This document shows positions 25,053-30,982 of a stretch of DNA of 30,982 nucleotides, piece by piece. The DNA is from an uncultured Alphaproteobacteria bacterium (GTDB taxonomy: Bacteria; Pseudomonadota; Alphaproteobacteria; RF32; CAG-239): NCBI GenBank assembly GCA_944392285.1, contig CALXWF010000066.1:1-30982 (forward strand). The letters run 5' to 3'. The position numbers and the translations under genes were made by a program. The first letter of the stretch is position 1. Each line of letters opens with the position of its first letter. The notes below the pieces were generated by a model that saw nothing but the letters and a program-made list of their open reading frames with translations, made no database searches and was not told the origin of the DNA.

Positions 25053-25616
25053 ATGAAACAATTAGCAGGATCGATTCGCATCGGTTGGGTTATTGAATAT
25101 AAAGGCAAACCCTGGACGGTTGTCAAAGCCCAACACATCAAACCCGGCAAGGGCGGTGCTTTTATGCAGGTTGAAATGAAGGCCGTTGAAGAAGGAACCA
25201 AAACCAACGAGCGTTTCAGAACCGAGGATACTGTTGAAAAATTAATGGTTGAAGAAAGAGATTGCCAATTTTTGTTTGAAGATTCTACAGGCTTAACCTT
25301 TATGGAAAGTGATACTTTTGAGCAATTTACTTTAGCTGCGGATATTTTAGGCGATTCTCGTCCGTTTATGACCGACGGTATGGAAGTTTTAATCAGCTTC
25401 ATTGACGGCAAACCCGTGAGTGTTGACTTGCCGCAACAAGTTATTTGTGAAGTTGTTGAAACCGAACCTGTTGTTAAAGGTCAAACCGTTACGTCATCAT
25501 ATAAGCCGGCCATTTTGGATAACGGCGTTCGCACGACGGTTCCGCCCTTTATTGCCACGGGTGATAAAATCGTTGTAGCCACAGCAGATGCATCTTACGT
25601 TGAAAGAGCCAAATAA
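25053..25616 (+). CDS. efp: Elongation factor P
   Basis: 187 residues, full length. EF-P rescues ribosomes stalled at polyproline. The N-terminal KOW-like domain carries the modification loop KPGKGGAF with Lys33, equivalent to the residue beta-lysylated by EpmA in E. coli; two OB domains follow. GGAG precedes the ATG. The stop overlaps the next start by one base (TAATG), and this efp-IMPase order is common in alphaproteobacteria. Several proteins here (OmpA-like, RTX-like) are proline-rich and could depend on it. Confidence 0.97.
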   Translation: MKQLAGSIRIGWVIEYKGKPWTVVKAQHIKPGKGGAFMQVEMKAVEEGTKTNERFRTEDTVEKLMVEERDCQFLFEDSTGLTFMESDTFEQFTLAADILGDSRPFMTDGMEVLISFIDGKPVSVDLPQQVICEVVETEPVVKGQTVTSSYKPAILDNGVRTTVPPFIATGDKIVVATADASYVERAK

Positions 25617-26422
25617 TGTCATACATCAGCCCTTTACTGAATTCTCTGATACAAAGCGTTAAAAAAGCAGGCACACCTTTGACGCGTGATTTTAACGAGA
25701 TTGAAAAACTTCAGTCCTCGGTTAAAGGTCACAAAGAGTTTGTTGCCGCCTCTGTCGCCAATGTCGAGAAAACCTTGTGCTTGGAGTTGGCCAAGGTTAA
25801 ACCGAATTATCCGTTTATAACGGATTTTGCCAAACGCCCGGCCTCTGGGGGATATTTTGTTATATCACCTTTGGACGGCGTGGTAAACTTTGCCCACGGC
25901 ATTGCTGATTTTGCTTTGTCTGTTGCCGTTTGTGAAAAAGACACGGTGCAAGCCGCAGTTATATATAATCCGGCAGCAGATGAGCTCTATTTTGCCGAAA
26001 AAGGCAGCGGAGCATTCAAAGAAGGGTATCGCAACCATGAGCGTTTGCGTGTTTCTGCGCGCAAAGACATGGCAGAGGCATTGGTTGCGCTTGAGGTTAA
26101 ATATCGTGAAGATGTAAAAGAATATGGCAAATTGCGTGATGCATTATTGCCTTTTGTCGGCGGCGTAAGAGTTCAGGGCAGCAGTGCGCTTGACTTAGCA
26201 TACGTTGCTGCCGGCAAATTCGATGCGACAATCAGTCTTGCCAATGGTTTTGCCGAACTGGCGGCCGGTGTTCTCTTGATTAAAGAGGCCGGTGGCTATG
26301 TCTATGAAACCGAGCAGAAAGATATTCGCAGTGAAGATTTGGCCGCCGTTTTTGCCTCTGGCAACATTATCGGCGCCAACGCCAACTTAAGCGGTCAAAT
26401 CCATAAACAGCTTAACCGTTAA
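25616..26422 (+). CDS. Inositol monophosphatase-family protein with degenerate active site
   Basis: 268 residues with the IMPase/SuhB fold pattern: ISPLDGVVNFAHG (83-95), the GSGAF loop, VRVQGSSALDLAYVAAGKFDA (184-204) and FAELAAGVLLIKEAGG (212-227). Metal ligands are changed: the first Asp of DPxDG is Ser84, the GEE motif is replaced by FITDFAKRP, the N-terminal VTxAD motif is FVAASVANV, and the Asp of WDxAAG is Glu214. Catalysis therefore seems unlikely. E. coli SuhB acts in rRNA antitermination without catalysis, so a structural role is possible. Translationally coupled to efp. Confidence 0.85.
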   Translation: MSYISPLLNSLIQSVKKAGTPLTRDFNEIEKLQSSVKGHKEFVAASVANVEKTLCLELAKVKPNYPFITDFAKRPASGGYFVISPLDGVVNFAHGIADFALSVAVCEKDTVQAAVIYNPAADELYFAEKGSGAFKEGYRNHERLRVSARKDMAEALVALEVKYREDVKEYGKLRDALLPFVGGVRVQGSSALDLAYVAAGKFDATISLANGFAELAAGVLLIKEAGGYVYETEQKDIRSEDLAAVFASGNIIGANANLSGQIHKQLNR

Positions 26423-26440
26423 CTTTGAAAGGGAAAAGCA

Positions 26441-27331
26441 ATGCTGAAAAAGATTTTGGTTGTTGGTACCATGGCTCTGGGCATGGGAGCATTAAGCGCT
26501 CAGGCTCAAATCAATAATGATGTTTACATTGATTATTCGGTTTTAGATGAGTTGGTGGGTACAAACAACCCAAAAGTTCACAATCAGCCGCTTTTCCCTG
26601 AAGTTAAAAAGGCCCCGCGTGTAAAAGCCTCAAAGCCGAGACCCGTTACAAAACCGGCTACAAAAGCAGCCGAGAAACCCAAGGTTGAAGCTAAAAAGGT
26701 TGAAAAAATCACCATTCCGGAAAAGGTTACAATAAAAGAAATTGTTCCGCCTAAGGCAAAACCTGAGGCTAAAGCTCCGATTCTTGAGGCTCCAAAAACA
26801 GTTTCTGAGCCGATTGCTCCGTCAACCGCGACTGAAAAATCTGTGCCGCAAAATCCGGCAGAAAGCAAACCGGCTCCGATTACCAAGCCCGAAGTTAATA
26901 TTCCGGCACAAAAACCGGCTCCGTCAGAAAAGGTCGTCCCGCAAGTAAAAGAGCCGGAAGTCCCCGTGGTTGAGAAATCAGCACCGGAAACAACACAACC
27001 GACACCGGCCCCGCAAGCTAAAGAAGCCCTGACAGATAACAAAATCTATTTTGCCGAAGAGAGCGCAACCTTAACGGAAGCTGATAAAAAGAAGATTGAC
27101 AAGTTGTTGCAAAGTTTCGGCAATCCGCAGGAAAACAAAATTGCCATCAATTCATATAACTTTGAAGACGGTAAAGATGTTTTCAAGAAAAAACGTCGGA
27201 GCTTAGACAGAGCCATTGCGGTTCGCTCTTATCTTCTTTCTAAAAAATATAAAAATTTCAGCATCAAAGTCGTAAACGTAACAGACGATGAGAGCAAAAA
27301 GAATTTGGTAGAAATAGAAGAAATTAAATAA
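26441..27331 (+). CDS. Secreted Pro/Lys-rich protein with OmpA-like C-terminal domain
   Basis: 296 residues: signal peptide (1-22, ending LSAQAQ), a short conserved-looking segment (NNDVYIDYSVLDELVG), a long Pro/Lys/Glu/Ala-rich spacer (about 45-195) that could cross the periplasm, and an OmpA-like domain (about 200-290; KIYFAEESATLTEADKKKIDKLL, RRSLDRAIAVRSYLLSKKY). The peptidoglycan-binding Asp of typical OmpA domains is not clear. It follows the IMPase-like gene after 18 bases. Probably links outer structures to peptidoglycan (inference). Confidence 0.75.
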   Translation: MLKKILVVGTMALGMGALSAQAQINNDVYIDYSVLDELVGTNNPKVHNQPLFPEVKKAPRVKASKPRPVTKPATKAAEKPKVEAKKVEKITIPEKVTIKEIVPPKAKPEAKAPILEAPKTVSEPIAPSTATEKSVPQNPAESKPAPITKPEVNIPAQKPAPSEKVVPQVKEPEVPVVEKSAPETTQPTPAPQAKEALTDNKIYFAEESATLTEADKKKIDKLLQSFGNPQENKIAINSYNFEDGKDVFKKKRRSLDRAIAVRSYLLSKKYKNFSIKVVNVTDDESKKNLVEIEEIK

Positions 27332-27358
27332 ATTTTACAAAAAAATGCAAATTTTTGC

Positions 27359-27387
27359 TTGCAGAATTAATTCTCTTAATGTATAAG
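27359..27387 (+). promoter_or_regulatory. Candidate rpmE promoter
   Basis: TTGCAG (27359-27364), 17-base spacer, TATAAG (27382-27387), 49 bases before the ATG. Confidence 0.55.
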
Positions 27388-27436
27388 GGGCTAAATTCAT
27401 TTTGCATTGTTAATACAGTTTCAGGAGTTTTTTAAG

Positions 27437-27670
27437 ATGAAAAAAGGAATTCATCCCGATTATCACGAGATTACTTATGTGATGACAGACGGATCCAAAT
27501 ACAAAACCAGATCGACCATGGGCAAAGCCGGAGATGAAATCCGTCTTGACATTGACTCGAAATCTCATCCGGTATGGACAGGTGTTCAACGTTTGGTAGA
27601 CACCGGCGGTCAGTTGTCTAAGTTCAACAGCAAATTCGGTGCTTTTGGTCTTAAAGCTGAAAATAAGTAA
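27437..27670 (+). CDS. rpmE: Ribosomal protein bL31
   Basis: 77 residues starting MKKGIHPDYHEITYVMTDG with the SHPVWTG and KFNSKFG signatures of the alphaproteobacterial form. It has no cysteine, so it is the zinc-independent (C-) type. The start is ATG 27437, with AGGAG at 27423-27427; an earlier in-frame ATG at 27407 is not used in the family. Own promoter and strong terminator: a single-gene unit. Confidence 0.95.
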   Translation: MKKGIHPDYHEITYVMTDGSKYKTRSTMGKAGDEIRLDIDSKSHPVWTGVQRLVDTGGQLSKFNSKFGAFGLKAENK

Positions 27671-27693
27671 TTTTTGAAAAGATTTAATCTTTG

Positions 27694-27736
27694 TTAACCT
27701 GCCTTGGTATAAAATCAAGGCAGGTTAATTTTTTTT
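27694..27736 (+). terminator. Rho-independent terminator of rpmE
   Basis: 13-bp stem TTAACCTGCCTTG / CAAGGCAGGTTAA (27694-27706 with 27716-27728) followed by eight T. Confidence 0.92.
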
Positions 27737-27740
27737 ATAA

Positions 27741-29330
27741 GTGCGTCAAATGGTAAAGATAGTACACTATGAAGTATATGCCAATAAAGGCGAAGGCTGG
27801 CGGCTTGAAGATCGTTTTTCAAGCGAGCAGCGCCATGAGGCAATTAATTTGGCAAAAGAAATTGAGAGTGACAAATACAAAGTCAAAATCATTAAAGAAA
27901 CCTTTGATGTTCAAGATAATTCATATATAGAGACCACAGAATATGTCGGAGGTTTCGGCAGTGCCAAAAATGCTTCCGCGCCCTCCATCTCTTCGCCGGA
28001 GTTTTGGCAAGAAGAAAGCATTGAGAGCAGGCGCCCTGCGGTAACCAAGCCGGAGATTTTTTCAGCCATATTAAAACTTATCAGCATTATTGTTTTGTGC
28101 TTGGTCTTTGCCAATGTCTTTGTAACTTTGCTGATACCGATAATAGAGGCCTTTGCCAGTGAAGAAGTAACCAAGCCACTGTTATTCTTAATATTCTTTG
28201 CCATTTTCTTGGGAATATCCGTGCCATTGGCCATGAAGAAGGTGCCTTGGCATGTTTTCACCTCGCGCACGGTCAAGCGCGCCCCGTTAAGTGAAAAGAC
28301 GCTTTATGACAAAGCTCAGGCGATAGTGCGGCAATATGGCTTAAATGATGAGTTTGACAGCAGCATTGCGCCGATTTTCCCGGAAGCGCCGTTGGAATAT
28401 AAAAGGCACATCGTTTCTTTTTTAAGCGAGATAATTGCAGGCCTAGATTCACAAACTTCGTTGCAAAACAGTTTTTCAAAACTTGGTGTAAAATTGGTGG
28501 TTTACGGGGGCTGTTTGGAGTTGTCGCGTTACAGCGGCTTAGGTATAACCGAGGCAAATTCCTTATTATATGAGGCTTTTAAGGTCATAGACGGAGATAA
28601 TCCGGACTTAGAGGCTTTTTATGATGCCAAAAAAAGTTATCGCGACAACAAAGTAGCGGTTTTCCTGGCCGGAGTCGGTGCCTTTTTAATGGCTCAAGTA
28701 ATTGAAGAACGTCCGAGAGATACCAATATTTTACGCATAACCTTTAATAAGTGGGAAAACCTCAATCGAGTTTCGCCTGAGGAGGCTAAAATTGAGACAG
28801 AAGAAGTTGAGCCTCGTCTTGACGAAGATGTCATTTATTCAAGTAAGGTAAACTTGAAATCAGGTATACAATTTTTTGATCAGGCTGTTCCGGGCTTGGA
28901 AGATGATAAACTACGCATGCAAGGAGAGATAAGGAACATTATCTTTAACCTGATAAACAAATATCAAGGCGGGACGACCGTTGAAGACAATGGAATAACG
29001 TCGGTAGAGTTTTTAAAACTGACCAACGCGGTAAAATTTGCAATAGAATTTTTCAAAGACATTTCCATCTATCAAGATGAGTTGGAAGATGAAAATTTAA
29101 TATTTAACAACCGCTGCACCATAATTCCGGCGCGCCATAATGAAGAAATAAATCTGAGCGACTATGTTTCAGACATATTTGCCCACACTTATGATGATGA
29201 AATTATCATAACCTCAGAAATAAAAGAGGCTTTAGACGGCAGCAAATACAATTTTGAATTTCTAGGTGAGAAAAAACTCGAAAAAAGCGGCACATTAATT
29301 GCATTATATAAATTACAATATGAAAAATAA
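27741..29330 (+). CDS. Membrane protein with degenerate class III nucleotide-cyclase domain
   Basis: 529 residues from GTG 27741; ATG at 27750 is an equally likely start, as neither has a strong ribosome binding site. N-terminal cytoplasmic beta-alpha region (5-70; VHYEVYANKGEGWRLEDRF), two membrane helices (about 108-134 and 146-165), a helical middle region, and a C-terminal domain (about 390-527) whose strand order matches adenylate/guanylate cyclases (KYQGGTTVEDNGITSVEFL, AVKFAIEFF, IIITSEI, FEFLGEKKL, LIALYKLQY). The metal-binding aspartates and the usual GDG-type loop are not found, so it is probably a nucleotide-independent or binding-only domain. It starts only 4 bases after the rpmE terminator T-run, so no promoter is obvious. 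Partner unknown. Confidence 0.7.
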   Translation: MRQMVKIVHYEVYANKGEGWRLEDRFSSEQRHEAINLAKEIESDKYKVKIIKETFDVQDNSYIETTEYVGGFGSAKNASAPSISSPEFWQEESIESRRPAVTKPEIFSAILKLISIIVLCLVFANVFVTLLIPIIEAFASEEVTKPLLFLIFFAIFLGISVPLAMKKVPWHVFTSRTVKRAPLSEKTLYDKAQAIVRQYGLNDEFDSSIAPIFPEAPLEYKRHIVSFLSEIIAGLDSQTSLQNSFSKLGVKLVVYGGCLELSRYSGLGITEANSLLYEAFKVIDGDNPDLEAFYDAKKSYRDNKVAVFLAGVGAFLMAQVIEERPRDTNILRITFNKWENLNRVSPEEAKIETEEVEPRLDEDVIYSSKVNLKSGIQFFDQAVPGLEDDKLRMQGEIRNIIFNLINKYQGGTTVEDNGITSVEFLKLTNAVKFAIEFFKDISIYQDELEDENLIFNNRCTIIPARHNEEINLSDYVSDIFAHTYDDEIIITSEIKEALDGSKYNFEFLGEKKLEKSGTLIALYKLQYEK

Positions 29331-29350
29331 TTGCCAAAGGGCAAATTTTA
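29331..29350 (+). terminator. Weak hairpin after the cyclase-like gene
   Basis: TTGCC-AAAG-GGCAA followed by ATTTTAT. Short stem; attenuator-like at best. Confidence 0.35.
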
Positions 29351-29386
29351 TGATACAATAAAAGCTGTTGAACAGGAGTAAAAACA

Positions 29387-30208
29387 ATGTCTGAAGTATC
29401 CGGAATACCTAGCGCCAGCTCCGGCAACTACTGGGAGAAGACCCTGGCGGATGTCAATGATGTTGATGAAACCTTTGCCAATGCACGTGACATGGGTTAT
29501 ACGCGCTTAAACTATGCGCGCGTTACCACTGTTGGTAAACTTGCCAACAATGACAGTACGGATATTTACAAAATTACGGCTCAATCCAACGGTATTTTAT
29601 CTGTTTCATTAAGGAATGATAAATCAGAGGAAGAAGAAAAAGTTTTAGACCTCTCAAAATATGATGAGTTTTTAGATGAACTCAAACAGCAAATAGACCC
29701 TGAAGGCTATGCCAAAGAGCAAGAAGAAAAGAAAGAAGCCGAGGCCAAAGCCAAGCTGTTGGAATATACGGCTCCCGGCATGCGCCTTGAAGTTTATATG
29801 GAAAAGAACGGGCGTCAGGTCTTAATTGGAGACAGTGATGCTGAAGAAGGATCTGACTTGCGTGAGACCTTAGACAGTATCCTGAAAGGCGAATACAAAG
29901 CCAAGAAGGGAACCTACTATTTCAAAGTCAGCCGTGATGATACGGTTAAAGATGATGAAGAACTTTCTTATGCCATGCAGGTAATGCAGGGGACGAGCTA
30001 TAAACATGACTATTTGTTAACGGAATCTTCCTCGGAAGATACCAAGAACAAAACCACGTCAATAGTTCCGTCCACCAGCAGCAACGGAGCTTTGTCGGGC
30101 GTTAACGCTTTGCAAATACAGGCCACACGCTATCAGGCAACGGCACAGATGTTGCAGGTTGGCTATTTGAACATGGCGTCAATCTATAATAAAAACAGCC
30201 AATATTAA
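29387..30208 (+). CDS. PPC-like domain protein of unknown function
   Basis: 273 residues, no signal peptide, AGGAG before the ATG. Residues 40-205 resemble a bacterial pre-peptidase C-terminal (PPC) beta-sandwich (GKLANNDSTDIYKITAQSNG, LEVYMEKNGRQVLIGDS, KKGTYYFKVSR), interrupted by a charged Glu/Lys helix (about 85-125). The last 35 residues form an amphipathic helix (NALQIQATRYQATAQMLQ) like the C-terminal heptad helices of flagellar axial or secreted proteins. Together these hint at export without a Sec signal, but the function is unknown. Confidence 0.6.
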   Translation: MSEVSGIPSASSGNYWEKTLADVNDVDETFANARDMGYTRLNYARVTTVGKLANNDSTDIYKITAQSNGILSVSLRNDKSEEEEKVLDLSKYDEFLDELKQQIDPEGYAKEQEEKKEAEAKAKLLEYTAPGMRLEVYMEKNGRQVLIGDSDAEEGSDLRETLDSILKGEYKAKKGTYYFKVSRDDTVKDDEELSYAMQVMQGTSYKHDYLLTESSSEDTKNKTTSIVPSTSSNGALSGVNALQIQATRYQATAQMLQVGYLNMASIYNKNSQY

Positions 30209-30241
30209 AAAATTGCACATTTCTTATCAAAAACCGATAAA

Positions 30242-30262
30242 TTTGCTTGTATAATAAGCAAA
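30242..30262 (+). promoter_or_regulatory. Inverted repeat overlapping a -10 box, trcR promoter
   Basis: TTTGCTT and AAGCAAA arms flank GTATAAT; TATAAT at 30250-30255 is a consensus -10 preceded by TG. The symmetric site centred on the -10 could be an operator. No good -35 at 17 bases was seen. Confidence 0.5.
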
Positions 30263-30339
30263 GAGAATCTATGTTTAAGATAAACAAGGTTATTTTTGTG
30301 TGATGAGCACAAAAGCAAAGATAAGAAAGGAAGATAAAA

Positions 30340-30982
30340 ATGACGGCGCCTTTAATGCCCCGCGCAACAGCGGTATGGTTAGTTGAAAATACGACATTAA
30401 CATTTCGTCAGATAGCCAATTTCTGTGAAATTCACGAGCTTGAAATTCAAGCAATTGCCGACGGTGATGTTTCCGGCAATATTATTGGTTTAAGCCCGAT
30501 TGAAAACGGTCAATTAACGCTTGAAGAAATTCGCCGTTGCGAGGCAGACATTCGTGCAGACTTACAAGCAACCGAGCTTGAAAGAAACGTTAAAGCCCGC
30601 AATGCCAAGGCCAAAAAGGTTCTGTCTCCTTCACAGCGCAATGATAAACCGGCCGCTATTGCTTGGGTCTTGAAAAATTGCCCTGAGATTCGTGATAGTC
30701 AAATTTGCAAGTTGATTGGCACGACCAAGCCCACCATTGAGGCTATTCGCAACGGCACCCACAAAGACAGCGCGGTTTTAAAAGCCAAGAATCCGGTAAC
30801 GATTGGCTTGTGCTCTGAAAAAGATTTGGAACAGGCTTTAACTTTGTCTCAGCCCAAAGTAAAAGCTGAGAAGCCTGCAAAAGCAAAAAAAGCCAAAGCC
30901 GAAAAGAAGGCTGCGCCCAAAAAGGCCGCCAAAGCCAAAGCTGAAAAGAAGGCTGCGCCCAAAAAGGCCGCCAAAGCCAAAG
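30340..30982 (+). CDS. trcR: DUF1013/TrcR RNA-polymerase-associated regulator (partial, runs off the end)
   Basis: Open from ATG 30340 (AAAGGAAG just upstream) to the window edge, 214 codons, no stop. The start TAPLMPRATAVWLVENTTLT, the FRQIANFCEIHELEIQAIAD segment and KPAAIAWVLKNCPEIRDSQI match DUF1013, an alphaproteobacterial family; TrcR of Caulobacter is reported to track with RNA polymerase and control cell-cycle genes. After residue about 170 the protein becomes a Lys/Ala/Pro tail made of 14-residue repeats (KAKAEKKAAPKKAA), resembling histone H1 tails. The true C-terminus is outside the window. Confidence 0.88.
   Translation, partial: MTAPLMPRATAVWLVENTTLTFRQIANFCEIHELEIQAIADGDVSGNIIGLSPIENGQLTLEEIRRCEADIRADLQATELERNVKARNAKAKKVLSPSQRNDKPAAIAWVLKNCPEIRDSQICKLIGTTKPTIEAIRNGTHKDSAVLKAKNPVTIGLCSEKDLEQALTLSQPKVKAEKPAKAKKAKAEKKAAPKKAAKAKAEKKAAPKKAAKAK
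30889..30982 (+). repeat. 42-bp in-frame tandem repeat in trcR
   Basis: Unit 1 30889-30930, unit 2 30931-30972, and 10 bases of a third at the window edge. The two full units differ at one base (GCC/GCT). The unit encodes 14 residues, so length changes keep the reading frame. Confidence 0.9.

Noticed and set aside
26584..27042. 152-residue - strand ORF opposite the Pro/Lys spacer
   Set aside because: Antisense shadow of a low-complexity proline/lysine region; Gly/Ser/Thr-rich with no start signal.
30206..30240. Possible sigma-28 promoter (TAAA and CCGATAA) before trcR
   Set aside because: The spacing of 23-24 bases is far too long for a sigma-28 promoter, and a consensus TATAAT lies just downstream.
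30889..30982. CRISPR-like direct repeats at the right edge
   Set aside because: Head-to-tail units without spacers, in frame with a coding tail; a coding tandem repeat, not CRISPR.

Overview
The window looks like chromosomal DNA of a flagellated, fermentative alphaproteobacterium, probably a host- or gut-associated member of the uncultured Rhodospirillales-like lineages. This rests on several points: a Caulobacter-type FlbD inside the flagellar operon, a zapA / 6S RNA / TIGR00282 neighbourhood, efp next to a SuhB-like gene, an alphaproteobacterial bL31, a DUF1013/TrcR gene at the right edge, and adhE, which suggests anaerobic ethanol fermentation. Base composition is mid-range by eye, with AT-rich intergenic spacers. 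Placement at genus level is not possible from the sequence alone.

Layout. (1) Bases 1-318: a strong terminator closing something to the left, then a leader with a 14-bp palindrome. (2) Bases 319-12113, + strand: one tightly packed flagellar operon, fliF-fliG-fliH-fliN-flbD-flhA-flhF-flhG, then a FliK-like protein and a membrane J-domain/SH3-like protein. Gaps are at most 21 bases and several genes overlap. Together these build the MS ring, the C ring, the export gate and stator regulator, the placement GTPase/ATPase pair and a sigma-54 activator. (3) Bases 12114-12442: a repeat-rich island. (4) Bases 12443-14269, - strand: a 608-residue flagellin with canonical ends and a large AT-rich, beta-helix-like, cysteine-containing insertion. 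(5) Bases 14434-16271, - strand: an MFS transporter and a MutT-like Nudix hydrolase. (6) Bases 16412-18483, + strand: a membrane-anchored RTX/EF-hand-like protein and a small periplasmic Lys/Ala coiled-coil protein. (7) adhE. (8) nfeD plus an SPFH/QmcA protein. (9) A - strand cluster: coiled-coil protein, zapA, 6S RNA, YmdB-family phosphoesterase. (10) A ThiE-like protein, efp, a catalytically degenerate inositol-monophosphatase homologue, an OmpA-like protein, and rpmE. (11) A membrane protein with a degenerate class III cyclase domain, a PPC-like protein, and trcR running off the right edge inside a tandem repeat.

The most interesting items are the flagellin with its beta-helix-like insertion and four cysteines; a 49-base-core structured repeat present in two copies that flank the flagellin gene and show a compensatory base pair; the small membrane-anchored RTX-type protein; and two apparently dead enzymes (IMPase, cyclase). 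Homology statements come from reading motifs; no database search was run.
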